Origin: Stenotrophomonas sp. 57
GTDB lineage: Bacteria; Pseudomonadota; Gammaproteobacteria; Xanthomonadales; Xanthomonadaceae
Length of the DNA stretch: 64,000 nucleotides
NCBI RefSeq assembly: GCF_030291075.1
Contig: NZ_CP127407.1
Span: 2,292,001-2,356,000, forward strand
Direction: 5' to 3'
The notes below the pieces were generated by a model that worked only from the letters and a program-made list of their open reading frames with translations, searched no databases and was not told where the DNA came from. Positions 53,939 through 62,612 of this stretch are shown piece by piece; positions within the stretch are counted from its first letter, which is position 1, and the number at the start of each line of letters is the position of its first letter. Position numbers and translations under genes: made by a program.

Positions 53939-54478
53939 TCAGCCTTCCTGCCCGTGCTGGGCAAACGGCTCGGTACTGCCATCGGCGCGTACCAGCTCGA
54001 CCGTGTACGGCTGCACATAGCCATCCGGCATTTCCATGCCCGGCGAACCAGCGGGCATGCCCGGCAGCACCAGCCCGCGCGCCGCCGGTCGTTCGGCCAG
54101 CAGGCGCTTGATGTCCTCGGCCGGGATGTGGCCCTCGACTACATAACCGCCGATCTCGGCGGTATGGCAGGACGCCTTGCCGACCGGTACACCCAGGCGG
54201 ACCTTGATCGGGTTCATGTCGTCGGTGTCGCGCACATCCACCTGGAAGCCGGCGGCCTTGAGGTGATCGACCCAGACGCTGCAGCAGCCGCAGCTGGCGG
54301 TCTTGTGCACGATGGCCAGCGGCAACGCCGGATCGATCTCGGCCGCGCTGACCTTGGCCGGCGCCGCCGGCGCCTCACTGGCAACCGGCGTTGCCGACGA
54401 TTCTTCGGCGGCCCGCGCGCAGGCGGCAGTGGCCAGAACGGTGCCCAGCAGCACGCCCAGGGAGAAAGAACGGTTCAT
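53939..54478 (-). CDS. DUF411 metal-binding protein
   Basis: The ATG at 54478 has AAAGGAA eight bases upstream, giving 179 residues. A signal peptide with TAACARA suggests either a lipoprotein or a Sec signal. The DUF411 core has the CGCC motif in KTASCGCCSVWVDHL and VGKASCHTAEIGGYVVEGHI, so at least three Cys can bind copper or another soft metal. Family members occur in copper and silver resistance loci. The Cys-rich protein upstream supports this. Confidence 0.82.
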   Translation of the reverse strand: MNRSFSLGVLLGTVLATAACARAAEESSATPVASEAPAAPAKVSAAEIDPALPLAIVHKTASCGCCSVWVDHLKAAGFQVDVRDTDDMNPIKVRLGVPVGKASCHTAEIGGYVVEGHIPAEDIKRLLAERPAARGLVLPGMPAGSPGMEMPDGYVQPYTVELVRADGSTEPFAQHGQEG

Positions 54479-54593
54479 TGAATGATTCCTTTGCAGATGC
54501 GGGCACCAGCGCCCGCCGCCCGCGCATCGATGGCGCAGGCCAAGTCGAGATTGAGTCGAACAGTCATGGCAGGCGCGTGGGGCCTGCAGGAAA

Positions 54594-54935
54594 TCACACG
54601 ATCGGCGGCCGCATCGGGTCCGGCGTTGGCGGCGGCGCGCGTTGCTGCGTCGTGGTCGGAGCAGGCGCCTCGCGCCAGGGCGAGGCCGGTGTTCCGTTCA
54701 ACGTCGACAGCATGGCAAGACAGGCCGGCGGACATTCGCACTCACCGCTCTGGCAGGCCGCCGGGGCAGCATCATCGCAACAGCCGGCCACCGCCATTGC
54801 GGACGAATGCGGTGCCGTGCACGGGTCCTGGCTGGCCGGCCCGCCGTACGAAGGTGCGGCGAGCGCCGGCGCCGGCGCATCCAGCACCAGGGCAACGAGC
54901 AGCATCCATCGCAGCAGCAGGCCAGGCAGGTTCAC
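54594..54935 (-). CDS. Cys-rich CopL-like protein
   Basis: The 113-residue protein has an N-terminal hydrophobic stretch (LLLRWMLLVALVLDAPAPALA) and a mature part with eight Cys in pairs (GCCDDAAPAACQSGECECPP). This is similar in style to the small CopL proteins that precede copAB in Xanthomonadaceae. The DUF411 gene lies 115 bp downstream on the same strand. Copper binding is inferred, not shown. Confidence 0.62.
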   Translation of the reverse strand: MNLPGLLLRWMLLVALVLDAPAPALAAPSYGGPASQDPCTAPHSSAMAVAGCCDDAAPAACQSGECECPPACLAMLSTLNGTPASPWREAPAPTTTQQRAPPPTPDPMRPPIV

Positions 54936-54960
54936 ATGCCGATGATAGCCGATGCGCGCG

Positions 54961-57246
54961 TCATGCAGTCGCCGCCGCCATCGCGCTCATCCGCACCGGG
55001 ATCGACTTGGCGGCTGGCGTGCCGCTGATGCGATCGTAATAGTCCAGCGGCAGCAATGGGTTCAGTTCGGGGTAGTAACCAGCCAGCGCGCCACGTGGCA
55101 TCGGGTAGTCCAGCACGGTCAGGCCCTCGATGCGCCGCTGCACGCCATCGCCGCTGATCGTCTCCAGGCTGACCCGCGCTTCCTTTTCCAGCCCGCGCGC
55201 CAGCCGGTCCTCGATGTTCATGAACAGCACCATGCGGTCGTTGTACACGCCGCGATAGCGGTCGTTGTAGCTGTAGATGGTGGTGTTGTACTGGTCATGC
55301 GAGCGCACCGTGGCCAGCCGCAGCATGTCCGGATCGTGTACGGGATCGTCCACGTCCAGGCCAGGCATCACCAGGATGTTGGCCTTGCCGTTTGGCGTGG
55401 GCCAGACGCGGCGGCGCGGCGGAATGTCCAGGTGGAAGCCATGCGGCTGCTGGATGCGCTCGTTGAAACCGGTGTAGATCTCCGGGTACACGGCCGCGAT
55501 CAGCTCACGGATGAGTGCGTAGTCGTGCATGCAGCCTGCCCAGTCGACCCTGCTGCGTGGCAGCGCGGCCATCGCCATGCGACAGACGATCTCGACCTCG
55601 GGCAACACATCGGCACTGACTGGCTCAAGCACGCCGCGCGAGGCGGTCACATTCGACATCGCATCTTCAATGGTGACGAACTGCTCGCCTGAAGGCGTGA
55701 CGATGCGCTCCGAGCGCGCCACCACCGGCAGGATCAGCGCATCGCGGCCATGAACCAGATGACCTCGATTGAGCTTGGTGGCGATGCCCACGGTCAGGTC
55801 CAGGCCACGCATGGCTTCGTACGCACGCGGCGTATCGGGCACCGCATGGATGAAGTTGCCACCCAGGCCAATGAACACCTTGGCGCTGCCGTCCAGCATC
55901 GCCTCGATGGATTCGACCACATGGTGGCCATGCTCGCGCGGCGGGTCGAAGCCGAACACCTGCTGCACGCGGTCCAGGTAGGCCGGCTTGGGCTTCTCGT
56001 CGATGCCGACGGTACGGTCGCCCTGCACATTGGAATGCCCGCGGATCGGCCCGATGCCGGCGCCGGGCTTGCCGAAGTTGCCGCGCAGCATCAACAGGTT
56101 GGCGACCTGTTGCAGCAGGCGCGAGCCATACTGGTGCTGGGTCAGCCCCATTCCGTAACAGATCACGGTCGCGTTGGAGCGGATGTAGATCTCCGCGCAT
56201 CGGCGGATCTGCGCCTGCGAAATGCCGGACACCTGTACGATCTCGTCCCAGTCCTGCGCCATCACGTCCTCGCGCAGCGCCTCCAGGCCCACCGTGTGTT
56301 CTGACAGGAAATCATGGTCGAGCACGCGCTCGCCCTGTGCCTCGCGCTCGAACATCACCTTCATCATGCCCTTGATCAGGGCCAGGTCGCCGCCGATGCG
56401 GATGTGCACGAACTCGCTGGTGATCTCGGTTGAACCGAAAGTGGCCATCTGCACCACGTCCTGCGGCTCGGCAAAGCGGATCAGCGCGCGCTCGGGCATC
56501 GGGTTGACCGCCACGATCGGAATACCGCGTTTGCGCGCTTCCACCAGGTTGCTCATCATCCGCGGCGAATTGGTGCCGGTGTTCTGGCCGATCACGAAGA
56601 TCGCCTCTGCGTGCTCGAAGTCCTGCAGCACGATGGTGCCCTTGCCCACCCCGATGGCCGGCGGCAGGCCCCGGCTGGTCGGCTCGTGGCACATGTTCGA
56701 GCAGTCCGGGAAATTGTTGGTGCCGAACTCGCGCACGAAGATCGAATACAGGAACGCGGCTTCGTTGGGCGTACGGCCGGAGGTATAGAACTCGGCCTGG
56801 TGAGGGCTGTCCAGCGCCTGCAGGTGGCGGCCGATCAGCGCGAAGGCGTCGTCCCAGCTGCACGGCACGTAATGATCGGTGGACGCGTCGTAGCGCATCG
56901 GCTCGGTCAACCGGCCCTGCATCTCCAGCCAATAGTCGGTCTGCGCCATCAGTTCAGTGACGGAGTACTGGGCGAACAGTTCGCGCCCCGCACGGAACTG
57001 AGTGGCTTCCCAGGCCAGTGCCTTCGCGCCGTTCTCGCAGAACTCCAGCTTTTTGCGTTCGTCGGCGTCGGGGAACGCACAGCTGGGGCACTTGAAGCCG
57101 CCCGGCTGGTTCATCGCCAGCAGCGCCTTCGATCCCTTGCCGATCACGCTCTGCTGCAGCAGCACCTTGGCGGTGGCGCCGGCGGCACCCCAGCCACCGG
57201 CGGGCTGGTTGTAGGGTTTGTAACGCGGTGGCTTCTGCTCGGACAT
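54961..57246 (-). CDS. Molybdopterin oxidoreductase of the FdhF/YdeP family
   Basis: I start at the ATG at 57246, which gives 761 residues and begins MSEQKPPRYKPYNQPAGG. It contains FKCPSCAFPDADERKKLEFC at the N-terminus, SGRTPNEAAFLYSIFVREFG, SNMCHEPTSRGLP and other bis-MGD binding segments, and no FeS-rich electron-transfer domain, which places it in the YdeP-type group (acid or oxidative stress) rather than true formate dehydrogenases. It is divergent from fdhD, a sulfurtransferase needed to activate this family, which supports an active enzyme. Substrate unknown. Confidence 0.88.
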   Translation of the reverse strand: MSEQKPPRYKPYNQPAGGWGAAGATAKVLLQQSVIGKGSKALLAMNQPGGFKCPSCAFPDADERKKLEFCENGAKALAWEATQFRAGRELFAQYSVTELMAQTDYWLEMQGRLTEPMRYDASTDHYVPCSWDDAFALIGRHLQALDSPHQAEFYTSGRTPNEAAFLYSIFVREFGTNNFPDCSNMCHEPTSRGLPPAIGVGKGTIVLQDFEHAEAIFVIGQNTGTNSPRMMSNLVEARKRGIPIVAVNPMPERALIRFAEPQDVVQMATFGSTEITSEFVHIRIGGDLALIKGMMKVMFEREAQGERVLDHDFLSEHTVGLEALREDVMAQDWDEIVQVSGISQAQIRRCAEIYIRSNATVICYGMGLTQHQYGSRLLQQVANLLMLRGNFGKPGAGIGPIRGHSNVQGDRTVGIDEKPKPAYLDRVQQVFGFDPPREHGHHVVESIEAMLDGSAKVFIGLGGNFIHAVPDTPRAYEAMRGLDLTVGIATKLNRGHLVHGRDALILPVVARSERIVTPSGEQFVTIEDAMSNVTASRGVLEPVSADVLPEVEIVCRMAMAALPRSRVDWAGCMHDYALIRELIAAVYPEIYTGFNERIQQPHGFHLDIPPRRRVWPTPNGKANILVMPGLDVDDPVHDPDMLRLATVRSHDQYNTTIYSYNDRYRGVYNDRMVLFMNIEDRLARGLEKEARVSLETISGDGVQRRIEGLTVLDYPMPRGALAGYYPELNPLLPLDYYDRISGTPAAKSIPVRMSAMAAATA

Positions 57247-57489
57247 GTTCGGGAACCTGGCGGGACGAACGCAACGACGTACGGTGCTCGGCTGATCGGC
57301 GGCCCTGTCGGCACCCCGCCCAGCGCCACAGTCAAGCACGGCACACGGCACTGCGCCAGAGGTGGCAACCGATTTTCGCGCAGCCTGCCATGACACCGGT
57401 TACACCCGCGTCAGCAGCAGGCCGCTGCGCTATTCTCAAAGCCGTAGGTTGTCCACCACCTGCGCATTCCCCTTGCCCGGACGCGCTGC

Positions 57490-58329
57490 ATGCCTGATTC
57501 GATTCCGCCCCACACCCCCCCCGCCGGCACGGCCCAGCGCCCGTTGCAGCGCTGGCGCGGCGAAGGACGCCAGCAACAGATCGATGTGGTGGCCGAAGAA
57601 GTACCCATCGCACTGCGCTACAACGGCGCCACCTTCGCGGTGATGATGGCCACGCCCTGTGACCTGGAAGACTTCGCGCTGGGCTTTTCGCTCAGCGAGG
57701 GCCTGGTCACGGCGCCGGCGCAGCTGCTGGCCATCGAGGTGCGGCCGCAGCTGGAAGGGATCGAGCTGCAGATGACCGTGTGCGAGGATGCACCCGCTGC
57801 CCAGCTGGACCCGGCAAATGCGCGCCTGCTACCCGGTCGGGGTGGCTGTGGGCTATGCGGCACCCGGCAACTGGAGGACGTGCTGCGGCCGCTGCCGCAG
57901 ATCCGCGAACGTCGTACCTACGCGCCAGCCGCCCTGCGACGAGCACTGGCCACGTTGGCACAGCACCAGCCGATGAACGCGGCAAGCGGCTCCACACATG
58001 CTGCCGCCTGGGCGGATGCCAGCGGCCGGATCGGCTGGGTGCGCGAGGACGTCGGCCGCCACAATGCACTGGACAAGTTGATCGGTGCCCTGCACCACAA
58101 CGAGCACACCGTCGATGGCGGCCTGCTGGTGATTTCCAGCCGTGCCAGCTACGAGATGGTCAGCAAGGCGGTGCGTGCCGGCGCCAGCATGCTGGCCGCC
58201 GTGTCGGCGCCGACCGCACTGGCGATCGATCTGGCCCGCGGCGGCGGCCTGTGCCTGGTGGGGTTCGCGCGAGAAAGCGGATTCAATGTGTATACCCATC
58301 CGGAACGGCTGCAGGCGGATGACAGGTAG
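57490..58329 (+). CDS. fdhD: Formate dehydrogenase accessory sulfurtransferase
   Basis: The 279-residue protein has the FdhD sulfur-transfer motif GGCGLCG with Cys120 and Cys123, TPCDLEDFALGFSLSEGLV, and the C-terminal cofactor-binding RASYEMVSKAVRAGASMLAA. FdhD transfers sulfur from IscS to the molybdenum cofactor of formate dehydrogenases and YdeP-like enzymes. The divergent position opposite the YdeP gene fits that partner. The start at 57490 lacks a strong ribosome site. Confidence 0.93.
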   Translation: MPDSIPPHTPPAGTAQRPLQRWRGEGRQQQIDVVAEEVPIALRYNGATFAVMMATPCDLEDFALGFSLSEGLVTAPAQLLAIEVRPQLEGIELQMTVCEDAPAAQLDPANARLLPGRGGCGLCGTRQLEDVLRPLPQIRERRTYAPAALRRALATLAQHQPMNAASGSTHAAAWADASGRIGWVREDVGRHNALDKLIGALHHNEHTVDGGLLVISSRASYEMVSKAVRAGASMLAAVSAPTALAIDLARGGGLCLVGFARESGFNVYTHPERLQADDR

Positions 58330-58367
58330 CGCCGACCGGGTAGAGACGGCGGCGTAGCGTCGACTGG

Positions 58368-58457
58368 GTAGAGTCGACTGTCAGTCGACTGCTCTTCGCT
58401 CAGATCCCCCAAAAACCCCCGCGCTGCGTGCGATAGTCGACTGACAGTCGACTCTAC
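58368..58457. repeat. Long SMAG/REP-like inverted repeat (23 bp arms)
   Basis: The arm 58368-58390 (GTAGAGTCGACTGTCAGTCG and three further bases) has an exact 23-base complement at 58435-58457. Interior bases are unrelated. It lies between fdhD and the convergent TetR gene, and its right arm supplies the TAG stop codon of the TetR gene (58454-58456). Confidence 0.75.
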
Positions 58458-59014
58458 AAGTGCGGCGACCCGTCCGGCTTCGCCAGCAACCCGGCGATGC
58501 GCTCGGCAACCTGGGCACGCACATCTTCATCCAGCTGCCCTTCGTACATCGCCTCGTAGATCCACAGGCCATCGGCCGCCAGCCGTGCAACGAAATTGTC
58601 GAGCGTGGCCGGATCGTCGCTGCCTGCCTCCGGCGCGGATGGCGCCCAGCGTCGTACTGCCGGCCCCCACGGACGTTCGCCAGCCTCCGGGTCGGCCGAT
58701 TCAAGCATGAACATCAGCTCGGCACGCGTGGCGCTCTGGGCCGACACGCGCACGAAGGTCTGGTAGCGCTCCAGCGCCGTGGCCTGCTCGGCGGTCTTGC
58801 CCAGCAACGCTTCCATCGACGTCTCCCAGGCACGCACCAGGTGTTCGTCGATACCCCGCAGCAGCGCCTCGCGGGACGGGAAGTGGTACAGCAGGCCACC
58901 ACGGGTCAATTGGGCCTCGGCCGCCACCGACTCGAAGGTCACCGCACGCACGCCGTCACGATTGATCACGTTGACGGCGGCGTCGAGGATGCGGTCGCGC
59001 TTGCTGGTTCTCAT
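58454..59014 (-). CDS. TetR-family repressor, companion of MFS efflux gene
   Basis: The 186-residue protein has the TetR HTH (ILDAAVNVINRDGVRAVTFE, then QLTRGGLLYHFPSREALLRG) and a helical ligand domain. It begins 4 bp after the MFS stop on the same strand and probably controls it through the palindrome at 60577-60614. The last codon comes from the REP-like repeat. Drug-binding specificity is unknown. Confidence 0.85.
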   Translation of the reverse strand: MRTSKRDRILDAAVNVINRDGVRAVTFESVAAEAQLTRGGLLYHFPSREALLRGIDEHLVRAWETSMEALLGKTAEQATALERYQTFVRVSAQSATRAELMFMLESADPEAGERPWGPAVRRWAPSAPEAGSDDPATLDNFVARLAADGLWIYEAMYEGQLDEDVRAQVAERIAGLLAKPDGSPHL

Positions 59015-59018
59015 GGGC

Positions 59019-60551
59019 TCATTTTACGCGATCGGCGGCGCCCTCGCGGCCACCAACACGGCCACGCAACAGGCGTGCGATGAGCGCGGCACCCACCGCC
59101 AGCACCACCGTGATCACCAGCAGCACGATCTGGTAGCCGCGATCGTAGGCCGCCGCGGCCAGCGCGAACCACTCGCCCTGCCCGCTTTCGCGTGCCACGT
59201 GCAGCGCCTGGGTGAAACCTTCGCGTGCAAGCGCCGGCATGTCGGCAGAGGCCGGCAGGAACGCGCTGTACATCGCAGCGCTCAAGCTGCCCAGCATCGC
59301 CACTGCCAGCAGGCCACCGAACTCGTAGGACACTTCCTCCACCGACGACGCCATGCCCGCGCGGTGCGCCGGTACGTTGTTGAGGATGGCGGTGGAGGCC
59401 ACCGAGATGGCCGAACCCATGCCGAAACCGGTGATCGCCATGCCCGCCACCACCCAGCCGAGCCCGTGCGGGAAGCCGAATGCCACCACGCCGACACCCA
59501 GTGCGCCCGCAGCCAGGCCACCGCAGATCAACGGACGCAGGCCAACCCGATGCAGGATGCTGCCGCCCAGCAGTGCACTCGGCAGGCTGCCCAGCGCTGC
59601 CACCGACACCAGCAGGCCCGCCTGCAGCGGCGTGAAGCCTGCAACCAGCTGGAAACGCTGGGTGGTGACCAGCTGCAGGCCGGCCATCGCGAACAGGGTG
59701 AACACCGCAGACAGCGTGCCGGCCAGGAACGCCGGATTGCGGAAGATCGCGAAGTCCAGCAACGGATACGGCAGCTGTTGCTGGCGACGCGCGAACGCCG
59801 CGCCGGTCACCACGGCCAACAGCAGCGCAGCAACGCCCAGCGCATACGACGGCGGCGTGGCGATCAGCGACTTGATCGCCAGCACCAGGCCGGAAAGCGC
59901 AGCGAGTGCCAGCAGCGACGAAACGAGGTCCCAGGGTCGCGACGTATCGCGCTGGCCTTCCGGCGCCAGCAGCAGCGTGGCCGCGAACGCGACCACCACC
60001 ACCGGCACATTGATCAGGAACACCGAGCCCCACCAGAAGTGCTGCAGCAGCCAGCCGCCGATGATCGGTCCCAGTGCTGCGCCGACGATGGCGACGGAAC
60101 CCCAGATCGCAATGGCGATATTGCGCTCGCGCTCCTCATGGAAGCTCAGCCCGATCAGCGCCAGCGTGGCCGGCATCATTGCCGCCGCACCCACTGCCAG
60201 GAAGGCACGCGCGGCAATCAGCTGGGGGGCGCTGCCGGCGAACGCCGCCGCCAGCGAGGCGATGCCGAACACCACCAGGCCGATCAGGAACATGCGGCGA
60301 TGGCCGATGCGGTCGCCCAGCGTACCCGCGCCCAGCAGCAGGCCAGCCATCACCAGCGGATAGGCATTGATGATCCACAACGCCTGGCCCGCACTGGCCG
60401 AGAGTTCCTCGGTGAGCGTGGGCAGTGCGGTGTAGAGCACGGAGTTGTCGAGCGTGACCAGCAAGAGGCCGGCAGCGACGGTGAACAACAGTGCCCAGCG
60501 ACGGGCACGCGACAGGGCCGGAGTACCGGCCAAGGGCTGGGACAGAGCCAT
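59019..60551 (-). CDS. MFS drug efflux transporter, DHA2 (SmvA/QacA-like)
   Basis: The 510-residue protein has 14 predicted helices. LLLVTLDNSVLYTALPTLTE in helix 1 and AGLLLGAGTLGDRIGHRRMF (helix 2-3 loop, motif A) are typical of DHA2 exporters, and WGSVAIVGAALGPIIGGWLL is motif C of antiporters. Relatives export quaternary ammonium and other cationic drugs. A TetR gene follows immediately and a strong palindrome precedes it. Confidence 0.88.
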   Translation of the reverse strand: MALSQPLAGTPALSRARRWALLFTVAAGLLLVTLDNSVLYTALPTLTEELSASAGQALWIINAYPLVMAGLLLGAGTLGDRIGHRRMFLIGLVVFGIASLAAAFAGSAPQLIAARAFLAVGAAAMMPATLALIGLSFHEERERNIAIAIWGSVAIVGAALGPIIGGWLLQHFWWGSVFLINVPVVVVAFAATLLLAPEGQRDTSRPWDLVSSLLALAALSGLVLAIKSLIATPPSYALGVAALLLAVVTGAAFARRQQQLPYPLLDFAIFRNPAFLAGTLSAVFTLFAMAGLQLVTTQRFQLVAGFTPLQAGLLVSVAALGSLPSALLGGSILHRVGLRPLICGGLAAGALGVGVVAFGFPHGLGWVVAGMAITGFGMGSAISVASTAILNNVPAHRAGMASSVEEVSYEFGGLLAVAMLGSLSAAMYSAFLPASADMPALAREGFTQALHVARESGQGEWFALAAAAYDRGYQIVLLVITVVLAVGAALIARLLRGRVGGREGAADRVK

Positions 60552-60576
60552 GGGACAACCTGATGGGGTGAAGTAC

Positions 60577-60614
60577 GGCCATAACTATACCGGACATCCG
60601 GTATAGTTATGGCC
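60577..60614. promoter_or_regulatory. 38-bp palindromic operator of the MFS/TetR operon
   Basis: GGCCATAACTATACCGG and its exact complement (17 bp each) flank ACAT. It lies 26 bp upstream of the MFS start, on the promoter side, and the TATAGT in it may be the -10 element. The arrangement is a textbook TetR operator. Confidence 0.72.
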
Positions 60615-60639
60615 TTCCGGACCAGCCGGTTCAGCCTTT

Positions 60640-60696
60640 GTAGAGGCGAGCTTGCTCGACGGAACGGCCGGGCAGGCATGGCCGGGCTCGACCGGT
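60640..60696. repeat. Degenerate SMAG/REP-like element
   Basis: GTAGAGGCGAGCTTGCTCGA shows GTAG and a GCGAG-CTTG-CTCG-type stem, followed by GGCCGGGCATGGCCGGG-like palindromic sequence. Adjacent to the MFS operator and the end of the zrg-like operon. Confidence 0.4.
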
Positions 60697-60702
60697 CAAT
60701 GT

Positions 60703-61449
60703 CTACCGGCAGCCTTCTGGCAACGCCGCGATCGCCGCCACTACCGCACCCTGCATGCCCTGGCCCACAGCCATGTCCAGCTCGCCGCCGGTGCCGCCGT
60801 GCTGGCGCCGCAGTTCGTCCTCGCACAGCCTGCGCACGCGCGAGCGCGCGTTCGCCCGCAGGCTGCTGCAGCGCCAGTCGGTGCCCCCCAACGGCAATAC
60901 CGAGTACACCACGCTGTTGCAGGCGTTGCCGGCGCGCTGCTGCAGCGACAGACCATCGAAGTCCCGTGGCTCGCTGCTGTGCTCCGGGTCGAAATAGCTG
61001 TCCGGGAAGGTTCGCGCGTACTGTTCAACGTCCACATCCATGACGCGCCCGCCGGCCAACGGCATGCGCAGGCGCTCACCACACCGCATGCCATCGGCGC
61101 GATGCTGGATGTACTGGTAGATCGGCCGATCCAGTGTTGGATCCTGCTGGGTCACCGCACTGACCGCCGCCAGCACCGGCAGCGAGGCACGATTGGCCAT
61201 GCGTGCCAGCAGCCCGGCCTGCGCCGGCTGGCAGCGGTCACGCAGCGTTGCCGCCAGCAGGAACAGCACATCGTTGCGAAAGGGCGGTTCCTCCACCATG
61301 TGCCGTTCGATGCGCTGGCGCGCCACGGCCGCAGGTGCGGGAAACACAATCGCGGGCGGCTTGGAGACGACAACACGCCGATGCCATCCCGCCACCAGCG
61401 CGATTGCGGTTGCCAGCACGCCCGCAGCGATGAGCCAACGCCTGCGCAT
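60703..61449 (-). CDS. Unrecognised exported or anchored protein of the DUF3299 operon
   Basis: The ATG at 61449 overlaps the stop of the upstream DUF3299 gene (TGATG), giving 248 residues. An N-terminal hydrophobic stretch (RWLIAAGVLATAIALVAGW) is followed by a soluble part with paired Cys (LRDRCQPAQ, GMRCGERL, GNACNSVV, DWRCSSLR, RRLCEDEL). No family is recognised. Coupling to the operon implies a linked periplasmic role. Confidence 0.65.
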   Translation of the reverse strand: MRRRWLIAAGVLATAIALVAGWHRRVVVSKPPAIVFPAPAAVARQRIERHMVEEPPFRNDVLFLLAATLRDRCQPAQAGLLARMANRASLPVLAAVSAVTQQDPTLDRPIYQYIQHRADGMRCGERLRMPLAGGRVMDVDVEQYARTFPDSYFDPEHSSEPRDFDGLSLQQRAGNACNSVVYSVLPLGGTDWRCSSLRANARSRVRRLCEDELRRQHGGTGGELDMAVGQGMQGAVVAAIAALPEGCR

Positions 61450-62069
61450 CAGTTGCCGATCGCCGTCAGCGTCGCCGACGCTGCATCGTAGGATGCGCTG
61501 GCGATATCCGCATTGAACCGCTTCACCTGCAGGCGGCCGGCAAGCCGATAGGGATCCCACAGGTTGCCCAGCGCGATCGGCGTGGCCAGGGTGACATGGA
61601 TGATCTGGTTCGGCGGCGGCGGTGGCACGTGGATGCATGCGCCGTAGAACGGCACGAACAGCAGTTCATCCACCAGGCCCGCATCCGTGGTCCCCAGCGG
61701 CACCACGAAACCGTCCAGATCCACGGCGCGGCCATCAGCTGCGTCGACCACGCGCGAAGAGCCGAACTGCCTGGCGCGGTCCGGGCTGGAATGATCGATC
61801 TCCAGCCCCGGGGGCGTGCCCGCGCCGGTGTCGTCGATCAGGCCGCCCACGCCGTCCATCCCATTGCGTGACAGGCCGATCTGCGGGCGCGGGCGCTGGT
61901 AGGTCACTTCGTCGGGCCGCAACGCGTCCCAACGGTCGATGGGGGCTTCGGCCGAGCCGGAGCATGCCGGCTTGTCCTGCGGCTTGACCATCACGGCATC
62001 GCCGCCCGGCGCCGTGCAGCCCGCCAACCACAGGCATCCCAACGCCAGCAACAGGTGGCTACGGTTCAT
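61449..62069 (-). CDS. DUF3299 lipoprotein, second copy
   Basis: The 206-residue protein has a lipobox (LAGCTAPG) and the DUF3299 core, including VVPLGTTDAGLVDELLFVPF and ACIHVPPPPPNQIIHVTLAT. It is a paralogue of the gene upstream, with which it overlaps by 11 bp. The Cys-His-Pro core ACIHVPPPPPNQ suggests a metal site. See the operon finding. Confidence 0.8.
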   Translation of the reverse strand: MNRSHLLLALGCLWLAGCTAPGGDAVMVKPQDKPACSGSAEAPIDRWDALRPDEVTYQRPRPQIGLSRNGMDGVGGLIDDTGAGTPPGLEIDHSSPDRARQFGSSRVVDAADGRAVDLDGFVVPLGTTDAGLVDELLFVPFYGACIHVPPPPPNQIIHVTLATPIALGNLWDPYRLAGRLQVKRFNADIASASYDAASATLTAIGN

Positions 62070-62610
62070 ACGTCCTCAGCTGCGCATCACGCATGGTGTA
62101 GGCCGAACCGGCCAGTTCGTCGTCCAGCCGCTCGGCCTGCAGCGTCCCGACCAGGAAGAAGGGCGAGTACATGTCCGGCATCTCGATCGGCCGCGGCAGC
62201 ACCACGTGCACGATCTGGTTCGGCGGCGGCGGTGGCACGTGGATGCAGGCGCCGTAGTACGGCACGAACAGGAATTCGGTCAGGCGCCCGTCCTGCGCAT
62301 TGGCCAGCGGCACCACGTAACCGGGCAGTCGTACCGGACGCCGCAGCACCGTATCCACGGTGCGGAAGGTGCCGAACTGCGGCATGCGGCGATTGCCATT
62401 GTGCTCGACCTCTGGCCCTTCGCCCCGCTCCAGCGCCGCCAGTTCGTCCCTGGGCATCATCTGCAGCCAGTCCAGCTCCTGCTCCCCGGCTGCGACCGTA
62501 CCCGCGCGGTCGACCACCGACGAGGGCGGCAAGGCCTGCACGCCGGTATCGACCGGCCGCTCGCACGCCACCAGCGCGAGCATCATCGTCAGCAACCCGA
62601 TCCCGCGCAT
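62059..62610 (-). CDS. DUF3299 lipoprotein, first copy
   Basis: The 183-residue protein has a lipobox (LALVACERP) and the same DUF3299 core, LTEFLFVPYYGACIHVPPPP, as its downstream neighbour. Two tandem DUF3299 lipoproteins in one operon is unusual, and I know of single DUF3299 proteins downstream of ABC/FtsX genes in Vibrio (zrg). The stop of the permease at 62613 is 2 bp away. Confidence 0.82.
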   Translation of the reverse strand: MRGIGLLTMMLALVACERPVDTGVQALPPSSVVDRAGTVAAGEQELDWLQMMPRDELAALERGEGPEVEHNGNRRMPQFGTFRTVDTVLRRPVRLPGYVVPLANAQDGRLTEFLFVPYYGACIHVPPPPPNQIVHVVLPRPIEMPDMYSPFFLVGTLQAERLDDELAGSAYTMRDAQLRTYEP

Positions 62611-62612
62611 GC

